The notes below the pieces were generated by a model that saw nothing but the letters and a program-made list of their open reading frames with translations, was not told the DNA's origin and made no database searches. A stretch of DNA of 64,000 bases from Rhodococcus rhodochrous. Its GTDB lineage: Bacteria; Actinomycetota; Actinomycetes; Mycobacteriales; Mycobacteriaceae. Both the position numbers and the translations under genes were made by a program. Position 1 is the stretch's first letter. Each line of letters starts with the position of its first letter. The DNA lies in assembly GCF_900187265.1 (NCBI RefSeq), contig NZ_LT906450.1, positions 5,013,444 through 5,077,443 on the forward strand, given 5' to 3'. Below, one piece after another: positions 47,663 to 56,810 of the stretch.

Positions 47663-48892
47663 GTGGACGTGCGCCCAGTACCATTCGGTTCTGTGGCGAG
47701 CCGATGGACGCGCCGCCTGTTCGGCGGGGGAAACACGGAAGATCCCGCGGCTCGTCGTGCACACGATGCGATGGTCGCGGCGTTCCTCGACATGGACAGA
47801 CGCCAGTCCGTCATCGAGGCCGGTGTGGCCGCGTCCTACGAGCTCGAACCCGAGCGGCACCTGCTCGGTCGGTGGGATCCCATCCGGCAGGCGTGTTATC
47901 GCGCCGGTGAGACGTATCTCCAACTGGCAGTGACGGATCCGGAGCAACCGCTCGCACCTGCTCCGGCCTACGAGCAGGCACTGCGACAGATCACCGAAGC
48001 AACACGAACACTTGATGAATTCTTCGGAAACAACCGGGGTCACCTCGAGCACATGACGGCCGTGGCGAACACCGTGCCCGAGCTGGCGCACCGGATGCGC
48101 ACCGAGGCGCGCAAGACCCTTGCCGAGGTGGAGTCTCCGGATTTCGTTGCTTTTGCGCACTATCCGTCGGTTCGATCCGCCACCGAAGCGCTCGAGAAAG
48201 CTCTGAACAGCCTCGATGCGGCACACGGCGTGGGCGCGATCCGCACGGCTGCCCTCCGGGTCGAGGAAGCGACCACCGCCCTGCTCGACGCCCTTGCCGC
48301 AGCCCCGGGACGCCGCGACGAGGCCGCCCGCACCCTCGCCTCGGTCACCACCAGGATCGGAGCGGTCCGGACCCGCACGGAAGGCCTCGCCCCGGCCTTC
48401 TCCGCGCTGCTGCGCGAGTTCAATGCGGCCAGCTCCGCCGACCTGTCCGGGAACGAGAAACAGGCCGCCGAACTGCTCGCTCGCGCGGAGGACCAGCTCG
48501 GACGCGCACGGGCGGCGGCGAAGGACGGCCGCCCCGAGGAAGCCCTCGAGCTGGTCGCGGCGATCCGCGCCGAACTGTCACGTGCCGAGGAACTCGTCGA
48601 CGCCGTGACCGCACGACTCGCTACGCTGCGTTCCGTCCGGCAGAATCCGGGGGCCAAGGTCGACGAGGTGCGGTTCCGCCTCCGTGACGCACAACACCTG
48701 GCCGTGCAGCGCGGTCTCACCGCAGAATGGGGTTCCGTTCTCGACTCGCAGTTGAGCCGGATCGACAGGGCAGTCGACGCACTCACCGGGGTGCACCCCG
48801 ACTACTGGGCCTACGTCAGAGATTTGGATGCGGTGTCGACCTTCATCGCAGGAGTGGTCGATCGGATGAGAGGACGGACCGAGAACGCATGA
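47663..48892 (+). CDS. Helical protein of unknown function, first gene of Ter operon
   Basis: A 409-residue protein, nearly all helical, with long Ala/Glu/Arg-rich coiled-coil-prone stretches (AYEQALRQITEATRTLDEFF, RSATEALEKALNSLDAAHG, GRPEEALELVAAIRAELSRAEELVDAVTARLATL). No transmembrane helix or catalytic motif recognised; it is not TelA by its motifs. The GTG at 47663 gives the longest form with GGAAAGG about 15 bases upstream. The stop overlaps the HpcH/HpaI gene by 4 bp, so it belongs to the Ter operon. It could be a scaffold partner of the TerD proteins (inference). Confidence 0.7.
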   Translation: MDVRPVPFGSVASRWTRRLFGGGNTEDPAARRAHDAMVAAFLDMDRRQSVIEAGVAASYELEPERHLLGRWDPIRQACYRAGETYLQLAVTDPEQPLAPAPAYEQALRQITEATRTLDEFFGNNRGHLEHMTAVANTVPELAHRMRTEARKTLAEVESPDFVAFAHYPSVRSATEALEKALNSLDAAHGVGAIRTAALRVEEATTALLDALAAAPGRRDEAARTLASVTTRIGAVRTRTEGLAPAFSALLREFNAASSADLSGNEKQAAELLARAEDQLGRARAAAKDGRPEEALELVAAIRAELSRAEELVDAVTARLATLRSVRQNPGAKVDEVRFRLRDAQHLAVQRGLTAEWGSVLDSQLSRIDRAVDALTGVHPDYWAYVRDLDAVSTFIAGVVDRMRGRTENA

Positions 48893-50079
48893 GGGGGGCC
48901 ACGCTTACCGAAGTGCGCGCCATGCAGCACTTTCGGCATCTCGACGGCGCGACGCTGGACGAGTTGTTCCTGCACCGTCCGCAGCCGTTCGGGCACAGCG
49001 ACGATCGCGACCGCCTGGCGACCGCTCTCGGCGCCACGCTCTACGTCCCCGCGACGCGCGGTGATCTCGTCGCGACCATCACGAAGCGTGCGGCCGAGGG
49101 CGTGACGTCGATGGTGCTCGACCTCGAGGACGCCGTCGCCGACGACGAGGTCGAGCACGGCCTGCAGAACGCCGTCGCAACACTCGATGCGCTCGCCGAC
49201 AGCGGACCGTCGACGATGATGGTGTTCGTCCGTGTCCGCACTGCCGACGGCGTCGGACGGATCGCGTCGATGCTCGGCGCCGGCAAGGCGGTGCTGACCG
49301 GGTTCGTGGTGCCCAAGTTCACCGCACGCACCGGTCCCGCCTTCCTCGAGGCGGTCGCCGCGGCATCGGAACTGCTCGACCGTCACCTCTACGCGATGCC
49401 CGTGATCGAATCGGCCGAGGTCGTCCACCGCGAGACCCGGGACGGCGAATTGCGTGCGATCTCCGGCATCCTCGCCGAGCATCGCGACCGCGTCCTCGCC
49501 GTCCGAATCGGCGCGACCGACATGTGCGCGACCTTCGGTATCCGACGCGACCGCGACCTGACGATCTACGACGTACGGGTCGTCGTCGACGTGATCGCCG
49601 ATGTCGTCAACCACCTCGGACGTACCGACGGAACAGGTTTCGTCATCACCGGACCCGTCTGGGAGTACTTCGCCGATCACGAACGCATGTTCCGTCCGAT
49701 GCTGCGCTCGACACCTTTCGAGGAGCAGGACGCGGTGTTGTTCCGTCAGCAGCTCGTCAGCCGCGACCTCGACGGTCTGCTGCGCGAGATCGCGCTCGAC
49801 CGCGCCAACGGCATCCAGGGCAAGACCGTCATCCATCCGTCGCATGTCGCTGCGGTACATGCCCTGTCGGCCGTGACACACGAGGAGTTCCACGATGCGA
49901 CCGACATCCTCGATCGCGACACCGGCGGTGTGCAGGCCTCGGGTTACGGCAACAAGATGAACGAACGACGACCCCACCGCACGTGGGCCGAGCAGACCTT
50001 GTTGCGCGCGTCGGTGTTCGGTGTCACCCGTAAGGGGATCACCTTCGTCGACCTGCTGACGGCGCTGGTGGACCGATGA
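48889..50079 (+). CDS. HpcH/HpaI aldolase/citrate lyase family enzyme (Ter-associated)
   Basis: A 396-residue TIM-barrel enzyme: GATLYVPATRGDLVATITKRAAEGVTSMVLDLEDAVADDEVE (metal-binding Glu/Asp near residue 80), FVRVRTADGVGRIAS, VLTGFVVPKFT, MPVIESAEVVHRETRDGEL and IRIGATDMCATFGIRRDRDLTIYD-type blocks, then GIQGKTVIHPSHVAAVH. Citrate-lyase beta-like enzymes of this type are part of the predicted nucleoside-like metabolite pathway in Ter operons. ATG at 48889, with a second possibility at 48922. It overlaps both neighbours by 4 bp. Confidence 0.83.
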   Translation: MRGATLTEVRAMQHFRHLDGATLDELFLHRPQPFGHSDDRDRLATALGATLYVPATRGDLVATITKRAAEGVTSMVLDLEDAVADDEVEHGLQNAVATLDALADSGPSTMMVFVRVRTADGVGRIASMLGAGKAVLTGFVVPKFTARTGPAFLEAVAAASELLDRHLYAMPVIESAEVVHRETRDGELRAISGILAEHRDRVLAVRIGATDMCATFGIRRDRDLTIYDVRVVVDVIADVVNHLGRTDGTGFVITGPVWEYFADHERMFRPMLRSTPFEEQDAVLFRQQLVSRDLDGLLREIALDRANGIQGKTVIHPSHVAAVHALSAVTHEEFHDATDILDRDTGGVQASGYGNKMNERRPHRTWAEQTLLRASVFGVTRKGITFVDLLTALVDR

Positions 50080-51371
50080 CCGACATCCTCGATATCCCCT
50101 GGGCTACCGCAGAACTCGGTTTCGCTCTCGAACATGTGGAGTCGTCGTGCGGCTACACGGTTCCCGAGCTCGTCCGGCCGGGGCTGCGACGCAATCCACG
50201 ACGCGCGCACCTGCTCGTCTCCACGGTTCTCGGCAAGCACATCCCCACCGAACCGGCCGCGGTGCGCGGGGCCGGTCACCGGCTCGGCCGGCTCGTCGCC
50301 GATCTCCTCGGCGATGCCGCACCCGATGCCGTCGTCATGGGGTTCGCCGAGACCGCAACGGGTCTCGGTCACTGCGTGGCCGACGCCCTCGACGCCGCGT
50401 GCTACCTGCACTCGACGCGACGTCAGGTTCCCGGAGCGGAGGTGCTCACCGGATTCGAGGAGGGGCACTCGCACGCAACCTTCCATCTGCTCCAGCCGAC
50501 CTCCGGCGCATTGTTCGCCAACGCTGCACCGCTCGTCCTCGTCGACGACGAGATCTCCACGGGAGCAACGGCCCTCGACGCCATCCGCGCGCTGCACCGC
50601 GATCACCCCCGGGATCGTTACGTGCTCGCCTCCCTCGTCGACATGCGGTCCGAACAGGATCGCCTCCGGACGGCGGAGGTCGCGGCGGAACTCGGCACGA
50701 GCATCGAGCACGTGAGCCTGGCCGCCGGACGATCCGTCGTCCCCGACGATCTCGTCGCGCGGGTCGCGGCATTGCCCGACCCTCACCTCAATCCAGTGGG
50801 TGACCGACGCGGCGACGTCCGATTCCTCCACGCGGCGTGGCCGTCCCATGTGCCCGACGGTGGACGACACGGGATGCTGCGCACCGACGCGGCAGCCTTC
50901 GACGCGGCGCTGTCGACGCTCACCGACACGATCGCGGACGTGCGCGACGCCCGGCGGCCCGCCGTCGTCGTCGGACACGAGGAACTGATGTACCTGCCGC
51001 TGCGGCTCGCCGAGGCGCTCGTCGAACGTGGTACCCCCGCACGGTTCCAGACCACGACCCGCTCCCCCGTCCACGTGATGGACGTCGACGGATATCCGTT
51101 GCGCCGCGGATTCCGTTTCACCGCACCAGAACACATCGACAGCGAATTCGAGAACGAGGTGCCGCGTTTCCTCTACAACGCGCAGTGGCCCACAGCCACC
51201 GAGCTCCGCGCCGAGCTGATCCTCGTCGTCGATTCGCCCGCCGACACCGACCGCCTGCGCGCACCGGGAGGTGTTCTCGACGTGCTCACCGCTGCCGGCG
51301 AGGACGTCCTCGTCGTGATCGTGCCCGCCACCGATCCGACGGTGCTGCGCACCCACAGGGAGACCGTATGA
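50076..51371 (+). CDS. Phosphoribosyltransferase with TRSP domain (Ter-associated)
   Basis: A 431-residue protein. The N-terminal two-thirds are a type I phosphoribosyltransferase fold with the PRPP loop VLVDDEISTGAT at 154-165. The C-terminal part (from about residue 270, with RFLHAAWPSHVPDGGRHG near 250) matches the TRSP-type extension found in these Ter-linked PRTases. It is expected to make or break an N-glycosidic or ribosyl-phosphate bond in the Ter metabolite pathway. ATG start overlaps the HpcH/HpaI stop by 4 bp, and the stop overlaps the StiP-like start by 4 bp. Confidence 0.83.
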   Translation: MTDILDIPWATAELGFALEHVESSCGYTVPELVRPGLRRNPRRAHLLVSTVLGKHIPTEPAAVRGAGHRLGRLVADLLGDAAPDAVVMGFAETATGLGHCVADALDAACYLHSTRRQVPGAEVLTGFEEGHSHATFHLLQPTSGALFANAAPLVLVDDEISTGATALDAIRALHRDHPRDRYVLASLVDMRSEQDRLRTAEVAAELGTSIEHVSLAAGRSVVPDDLVARVAALPDPHLNPVGDRRGDVRFLHAAWPSHVPDGGRHGMLRTDAAAFDAALSTLTDTIADVRDARRPAVVVGHEELMYLPLRLAEALVERGTPARFQTTTRSPVHVMDVDGYPLRRGFRFTAPEHIDSEFENEVPRFLYNAQWPTATELRAELILVVDSPADTDRLRAPGGVLDVLTAAGEDVLVVIVPATDPTVLRTHRETV

Positions 51372-52474
51372 CCGTGCCACTGACCGGACCCGAGTTCGGC
51401 TCCTACGCGCCCGACGAGGTGACGTGGCTGCTCAAGGACCTCTCCCACGCCGACCTCGAAGGCGACATCGCCGAACGGGAGGCACGTGTCCAGGCGGGTC
51501 TCGCGCACTACGCGGAGTCCCTGCCGATCGAGTACCAGCCCGACGCCGCCTACCGTGAGCTCTTCGACAAGGCGCTGGCCGGCACCGCGGGCCGGTTGGC
51601 GCACGCGGTGGGTACGGTCACCGAACTGCTCCTCGCCGAACGCGGAACCGACCTGACCCTCGTGTCGCTCGCGCGGGCGGGCACCCCGATCGGCATCCTG
51701 ATCCGCCGGTGGGCGCTGCACCACCACGGCCTGACGCTGCCGCATTACGCCGTGTCGATCGTCCGCGGTCGCGGAATCGACTCCGCCGCACTCGATCACA
51801 TCACCGCGCGGCACGATCCCGCTTCGGTCGTCTTCGTCGACGGCTGGACGGGCAAGGGCGCGATCGCGCGCGAACTGTCCGCTGCGCTCGCCGAATACAC
51901 CGCGCGGGGCGGTCCCGTCCTGTCCGACGATCTCGCGGTCCTCGCCGACCCCGGCCACTGCGTCCGCACCTACGGCACGCGCGACGACTTCCTCATCGCC
52001 TCGGCCTGTCTGAACTCCACCGTCTCCGGACTGGTCTCGCGGACGGTCCTCAACGACAGCCTGATCGGTCCCGGAGAGTTCCACGGCGCCAAGTTCTACG
52101 CCGAGCTGGCCGCGGACGACGTATCGAACCATCTGCTGGACACCGTCACCGCGGAGTTCGACACGTGCGGCGACGTCGCGGCGGCCGCGCAGGCGGTGCT
52201 CGGGTCCGACCGCACCCCCACCTGGGCCGGCTGGGAGTCCGTCGAACGCGTGCGGGCGCAGTACGGCATCTCGAGCGTCAACTTCGTCAAACCCGGTGTC
52301 GGAGAGACCACCCGCGTGCTGTTACGCCGCGTTCCCTGGAAGGTGCTCGTGCGCGACATCACCGCCGACGAGCACGCCCACATCCGCATGCTCGCGGCCG
52401 CCCGCGACGTTCCCGTCGAGGAGGTCCCCGATCTGGCCTACTCCTGCATGGGACTGATCAAGGACCTCCCGTGA
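51368..52474 (+). CDS. StiP-like protein (PRTase-like/PELOTA, Ter-associated)
   Basis: A 368-residue protein of the family annotated as cysteine protease StiP and, in structural comparisons, as a second PRTase-like module with a PELOTA-type end. Visible: GPEFGSYAPDEVTWLLKDL, LVSLARAGTPIGILIRRW, YAVSIVRGRGID, a PRPP-loop-like VVFVDGWTGKGAI and VNFVKPGVGETTRVLLRR. Ter operons almost always pair this gene with the TRSP PRTase and an HAD phosphatase, as here. Whether it is a protease is doubtful. ATGA and GTGA overlaps link it to both neighbours. Confidence 0.8.
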   Translation: MTVPLTGPEFGSYAPDEVTWLLKDLSHADLEGDIAEREARVQAGLAHYAESLPIEYQPDAAYRELFDKALAGTAGRLAHAVGTVTELLLAERGTDLTLVSLARAGTPIGILIRRWALHHHGLTLPHYAVSIVRGRGIDSAALDHITARHDPASVVFVDGWTGKGAIARELSAALAEYTARGGPVLSDDLAVLADPGHCVRTYGTRDDFLIASACLNSTVSGLVSRTVLNDSLIGPGEFHGAKFYAELAADDVSNHLLDTVTAEFDTCGDVAAAAQAVLGSDRTPTWAGWESVERVRAQYGISSVNFVKPGVGETTRVLLRRVPWKVLVRDITADEHAHIRMLAAARDVPVEEVPDLAYSCMGLIKDLP

Positions 52475-53331
52475 ATATTCCGTCCGCGACCGGCACCGTC
52501 CCCGCACTGGTCGCCACCGATCTCGACCGCACCCTCATCTATTCGCGCGCCGCAATGACCGGCGACCAGTTCGACACGCAGGACCTGCTGTGCGTCGAGT
52601 ACTACGAGGGCGCACCGCTGTCGTACGTCACCGACACTGCGGCACAACGACTTCGCACCCTCGCCGACAAGGTGGCGATGGTGCCGACCACCACGCGTAC
52701 ACCCGAACAGTTCCGCCGCATCGAACTGCCCGGCGGTCCGTGGCACTACGCGATCACGAGCAACGGAGGGTCGATCATCGAGAACGGCCGGATCGATCCG
52801 GAGTGGCGCCGCAACGTCGACCGCGCGGTACGCGAGGGCGGGGCAAGCCTCGACGAGGTGACGACCGAACTGCGCCGTCGCATCTCCGAGGACTGGGTGT
52901 CGAAGTTCCGTATCGCCGACGAACTGTTCTGCTATCTCGTCGTCGACGTCGCAGCCCAACCGTCGGGATTCCTCGACGACTGGCACGAGTGGTGTTCGAC
53001 GCGCGGCTGGAACGCGTCGCAGCAGGGCCGGAAGATCTACACGATGCCGAACAGCGTGTGCAAGAGCCGCGCGGTGGCCGAGGTGCACCGACGGCTCCGC
53101 GACCGCGGAGTCCTCGCGGACGACGCCCTCGTCTTCGCTGCCGGTGACGGTGCGCTCGACGCGGAGATGCTGAAGGCCGCCGACGCCGCGATCCGGCCTC
53201 GTCACGGCGAACTCGAACTGATGGACTGGCGCCACCCGACCGTCTCGGTGACCGACACCGCGGGCGTCACGGCCGGGGAGGAGATCCTCACCTGGTTCGC
53301 CCGATCCGCTCGTCTTCCGGTCGCTTCGTAG
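52471..53331 (+). CDS. HAD-superfamily phosphatase (Ter-associated)
   Basis: A 286-residue HAD hydrolase. Motif I is ATDLDRTLIYS (Asp17, Asp19), motif II probably the TTTRT segment, and motif III/IV FAAGDGALDAEMLKAAD. The cap contains WVSKFRIADELFCYLVVD. It likely dephosphorylates the intermediate made by the two PRTase-like enzymes. The GTG at 52471 overlaps the StiP stop as GTGA. It ends 42 bp before the double-TerD gene. Confidence 0.87.
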   Translation: MNIPSATGTVPALVATDLDRTLIYSRAAMTGDQFDTQDLLCVEYYEGAPLSYVTDTAAQRLRTLADKVAMVPTTTRTPEQFRRIELPGGPWHYAITSNGGSIIENGRIDPEWRRNVDRAVREGGASLDEVTTELRRRISEDWVSKFRIADELFCYLVVDVAAQPSGFLDDWHEWCSTRGWNASQQGRKIYTMPNSVCKSRAVAEVHRRLRDRGVLADDALVFAAGDGALDAEMLKAADAAIRPRHGELELMDWRHPTVSVTDTAGVTAGEEILTWFARSARLPVAS

Positions 53332-53373
53332 AGTAGAAGGCGCCCGGTCACCGACACAGTGAGGACACATCTC

Positions 53374-54600
53374 TTGCCGACTCCGCTCTCCAAGGGTCAG
53401 AACGGACCGCTCACCGCGTCCGACGTCGTCGTCTCGCTCGAGCTGACCACGCCCGCCGATCTGTCCGCACTGCTCGTCAAGGCCGACGGCAAAGTGCGCT
53501 CCGACGCCGACTTCGTGTTCTTCAACCAGCCCACCGGGCCGGGCGTGCGTCTCGTTCCCGGTGCGCCCGGGCAGGCGGCCTCGCTCGCCGTGTCGCTCGC
53601 GCAGGTTCCCGCCGACATCGATCAGGTGCGCGCCGTGATCACCCTCGACGACGCGTCGAGCAACTTCGGCCGGTTCGCACCGCCCACCGCGCGCGTGTCC
53701 GACAGTGCGGGAACGGTGTTGTACGAGTATCGGATCGACGGACTGAGCACCGAATCCATCGTGATCGCGCTGGAGCTGTACCGGCGCCAGGGCGCGTGGA
53801 AGGTCCGTGCCGTGGGCCAGGGATATGCGGGCGGATTCGCGGCACTGGTGACCGACCACGGTGTCAGCGTCGACGACGCGCCGGCCCAGCCTGCTGCCGC
53901 ACCGCAGCCCGACGCTCCCACGCCCGCTCCGGCTCCGCCCGTACAGCAGACTCCGCCTCCGGCATATCCTGCACAGCCCGCCTCACCGGCACAGCCGGCG
54001 GAGGTCAGCCTCACGAAGAGCCGGCCGGTGAGCCTGGTGAAGGGTCAGAAGGTCACCCTCCGCAAGGACGGCGGCGTCGCGCTGACCTTCCTGCGCATGG
54101 GGCTCGGCTGGGACCCGGTGGAGAAGCGCGGCCTGTTCGGCAATCGTTCCGCCGACATCGACCTCGACGCCTCGGCCGTGATGTTCGCCGACAACCAGAT
54201 CGCCGACGTCGTGTACTACGGCCAGCTGCAGTCCAAGGACGGCTCGATCCAGCATCAGGGCGACAACCTCACCGGTGCCGGTGAGGGCGACGACGAGGTG
54301 ATGCTCGTCGACCTCACGCGTGTCCCCGCCCATGTCACGACGGTGATGTTCATCGTGACCTCCTACAAGGGCCACACCTTCGAGCAGGTGCAGAACGCGT
54401 TCTGCCGCCTCGTCGACGGGACGATCGATGCCGAACTCGCCCGCTACACGCTGCAGGGCGGCATGCCGTTCACGGGCATGGTCATGGCGAAGGTCTACCG
54501 CCAGGGCAGCGAATGGAAGCTTCAGGCCATCGGCGAGGGCATGCAGGCGAAGCATCCCGGTGAGGCCGCGCCGCAACTGGGCCGGTTCCTGGCCGTCTGA
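53374..54600 (+). CDS. Protein with two TerD domains and a Pro/Ala-rich linker
   Basis: A 408-residue protein. The first TerD domain (residues about 1-170; LSKGQNGPLTASDVVVSLEL, DADFVFFNQPTGPGVRL, TESIVIALELYRRQGAWKVRAVGQGYAGGFAAL) lacks much of the acidic Ca loop. Then comes a low-complexity Pro/Ala/Gln linker (about 175-215). The second TerD domain is complete (LGWDPVEKRG, DIDLDASAVMFADN, NLTGAGEGDDEVMLVDLTRVP, QGSEWKLQAIGEGM). I prefer the TTG at 53374 (MPTPLSKGQNG), with GAGG about nine bases upstream; the GTG at 53359 gives five more residues. It is 42 bp after the HAD gene. Confidence 0.83.
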   Translation: MPTPLSKGQNGPLTASDVVVSLELTTPADLSALLVKADGKVRSDADFVFFNQPTGPGVRLVPGAPGQAASLAVSLAQVPADIDQVRAVITLDDASSNFGRFAPPTARVSDSAGTVLYEYRIDGLSTESIVIALELYRRQGAWKVRAVGQGYAGGFAALVTDHGVSVDDAPAQPAAAPQPDAPTPAPAPPVQQTPPPAYPAQPASPAQPAEVSLTKSRPVSLVKGQKVTLRKDGGVALTFLRMGLGWDPVEKRGLFGNRSADIDLDASAVMFADNQIADVVYYGQLQSKDGSIQHQGDNLTGAGEGDDEVMLVDLTRVPAHVTTVMFIVTSYKGHTFEQVQNAFCRLVDGTIDAELARYTLQGGMPFTGMVMAKVYRQGSEWKLQAIGEGMQAKHPGEAAPQLGRFLAV

Positions 54601-54603
54601 CCG

Positions 54604-56091
54604 GTGGACGAACGCTTCACAGCGGGACGCAACGCCCCGCTGCCGACCCGCGCCGTCCGTTTCACGGCGACCGCATCCGTCCCGCTGGACGTGTGCGTGT
54701 TCGTCGTGGACGACGGTCTGCAGGTGACGTCCTCCGACGACGTCGTGTTCTACAACCAACCGGCGACGGCAGGCGTTCGGCTCGAGGGTGCGATGATCGT
54801 CGTCGACGTCGACGCGGTCCGTCCCGGCGCACGCGTGCTGTGCGCGGTGGGTTGCGAGCGACCCGCAGCGGTGTCGACCTCGCTGTCCGACGCGGCGGGC
54901 ACCGTCCTCGCGTCGTTTCACGTGGAACCGGTGGTCGGTACCGAGACGGCGGTGCTGTGCTGGGAGCTCTACCGTCGCCACGGCGAATGGAAGATCCGCG
55001 CCCTCGGCCAGGGATATGCCGGTGGACTCGCCGAGATGTTCACCGCGCACGGAGTGGACGTCGAGTCCCCCTCCGACGCGGAGGAGGTAGCCGCCCCCGG
55101 GCCCGGCCCGGTCATCGGGCTGTCCCCTCTCGAAGTGCTGTGGCGGATCTTCGAGGACGCCGCCCGATCGGCCGCCGCGTACACGTCGAGCGTGGAGTTC
55201 GCGCAACACCGCTTCGACGACGAACTCTCGGCAGCGGTGGCCGACCGCGCCCGCCGTATGGGTCCCGAGGCCGATCGTGCCCGGGCACGTGCGCAGCAAC
55301 GCTACGACGAGCTCGTCGGTGTCGCCGAGGCCCGCTACCGCGACGACAGTGCCGTGCTCGCCGCCGAGCTGCTCACCGTCGACGCGACGTTGCCGCCCGC
55401 ACTCGCGTCCTGGATCTCCCCGGCCTGGATGTATCTGCACCTGCCGAGCGACGGCGTGCGGGTGGGTGAGGTGACAGCGCCCGATCTGGGGCCGCTGCGC
55501 ATCCCCGTGTGTCTGCCGACGCCGCTCACGCGACCGTTGTGGATCGACGGCGATCCGGCCGAACTCGGTCCCGTCGTGTCGTCCGTGGTCGTGCGGCTGC
55601 TCACGGCCCGGCCCGACACACTGCTGCACCTCGTCGATCCCGGGCGGACGCTACCCGCACTCGAGCCCCTCACCGCAGCGCGACTCGCCGGACCGCCCGT
55701 CCACGAGCGGTCGCAGGTCCCCGCCAAACTCCGGGGGCTGGCCGACGCGGCGGAGCTCGACGCGCTCGCCCGGCAGGTCGACGCGGACACCGCGTCACCC
55801 GTGTTGCTGGTCCTCGCCGGTTTCCCCTACGGCTACGACCATGACGACCTGCTCGAAATCGTCCGGATCGCGCGTGCCGGCAGTGCCGGCCGGGTCTCGG
55901 TCGTCCTCGCGGGAGATCCGCCGGACGATCGGGTCGCGCAGATCCTGTGGGACGAGGCGCAGAAGCTCCCCGTCGATGGGGAACTGGCCGACCCGTGGAC
56001 GGGAGGCCGATGGACGTTCGTTCCCGACAGCCTGCCCGCCGAGACCGAGCACCTGCGCGGCGCGCTGGGCGGGAGCTCGCTTCCGGAGTGA
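54604..56091 (+). CDS. TerD domain fused to a degenerate FtsK/HerA-like domain
   Basis: A 495-residue fusion. Residues about 1-155 are TerD-like (VCVFVVDDGLQVTSSDDVVFYNQPATAGVRL, TETAVLCWELYRRHGEWKIRALGQGYAGGLAEMF). A helical linker follows (DELSAAVADRARRMG). From about 295 the order of an FtsK-type ATPase is seen: PLWIDGDPAELGPVVSSVVVRLL where Walker A should be, LHLVDPGRTLPALEPL, and VLLVLAGFPYGYDHDDLLEI at the Walker B position. The GxxGxGK[ST] lysine is absent, so ATP hydrolysis is unlikely. GTG at 54604, four bases after the preceding stop, so coupled to the double-TerD gene. It is the last gene of the Ter operon. Confidence 0.72.
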   Translation: MDERFTAGRNAPLPTRAVRFTATASVPLDVCVFVVDDGLQVTSSDDVVFYNQPATAGVRLEGAMIVVDVDAVRPGARVLCAVGCERPAAVSTSLSDAAGTVLASFHVEPVVGTETAVLCWELYRRHGEWKIRALGQGYAGGLAEMFTAHGVDVESPSDAEEVAAPGPGPVIGLSPLEVLWRIFEDAARSAAAYTSSVEFAQHRFDDELSAAVADRARRMGPEADRARARAQQRYDELVGVAEARYRDDSAVLAAELLTVDATLPPALASWISPAWMYLHLPSDGVRVGEVTAPDLGPLRIPVCLPTPLTRPLWIDGDPAELGPVVSSVVVRLLTARPDTLLHLVDPGRTLPALEPLTAARLAGPPVHERSQVPAKLRGLADAAELDALARQVDADTASPVLLVLAGFPYGYDHDDLLEIVRIARAGSAGRVSVVLAGDPPDDRVAQILWDEAQKLPVDGELADPWTGGRWTFVPDSLPAETEHLRGALGGSSLPE

Positions 56092-56112
56092 TCGTCCCCT
56101 CGGACGACGAGG

Positions 56113-56637
56113 TCAGCTCCGATCGACGAGTGTCGTGACATCGGGTGCGTACACGGTCATCCAGTGCGGATCCAGTCGGTAGTAGACGACCTCCTCGTCC
56201 CAGTCGAAGGCGTCCCCTCCGTAGAACGACTGTAGGTAGGCGAGCAGTTCGGGCCAGTCGTCGGCCGGCTCACCCCCGCGCGGGTTGAGGATCTCCACGC
56301 GCCCGTGCGTGAACACTCCGAGATCCTCCCCGCGCATGTGCGCCGTGCTGACCGCGGGACGGGCGGCGAGATGCCGGGCCTTGGCGGCGGTGGGGGCCGT
56401 GCCGAAATACCACTTGCCGTGCAGGAAGTGTCCGTCCACACCGCTGATGCGCGGTTCTCCGCCGGCGGTGACCGTCGCCAGCGAGAGGACGCACATGCCC
56501 GTGAGCACCTGGACGAGTTGCTCGGCTGTGAGGGTCCGCGACGCGTCGACGATCGACCTCAGGTGGGATGTGGACCGGGACAGCGACGTGTCGAGGAGCT
56601 CCTGGAGTTCGGCGAGTTCGGCAGGGGTTTCGTGCAT
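56113..56637 (-). CDS. Pyridoxamine-5'-phosphate-oxidase-family (PPOX) protein
   Basis: A 174-residue split-barrel protein: LTGMCVLSLATVTAGGEPRISGVDGHFLHGKWYFGTAPTAAKARHLAARPAVSTAHMRGEDLGVFTHGRVEILN-type core, with an N-terminal helical extension. FMN, F420 or heme could be the cofactor. It converges on the Ter operon, with no evident functional tie. Confidence 0.8.
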   Translation of the reverse strand: MHETPAELAELQELLDTSLSRSTSHLRSIVDASRTLTAEQLVQVLTGMCVLSLATVTAGGEPRISGVDGHFLHGKWYFGTAPTAAKARHLAARPAVSTAHMRGEDLGVFTHGRVEILNPRGGEPADDWPELLAYLQSFYGGDAFDWDEEVVYYRLDPHWMTVYAPDVTTLVDRS

Positions 56638-56810
56638 GACTCCATGCTCACATCATCGGCACTGGCAGGACCCGACAGTTCTTGCTCTGTTCTCCTGGCC
56701 GATGTCTGTTCTCGGGGAGAGCACCGAACCCCGGGTCACCCGCATGGAGGACCCGTGATCCCCCGGTCGGCCGACGCGCACCGCACCCTCCGCGTCGCAT
56801 GGTGAGAATC

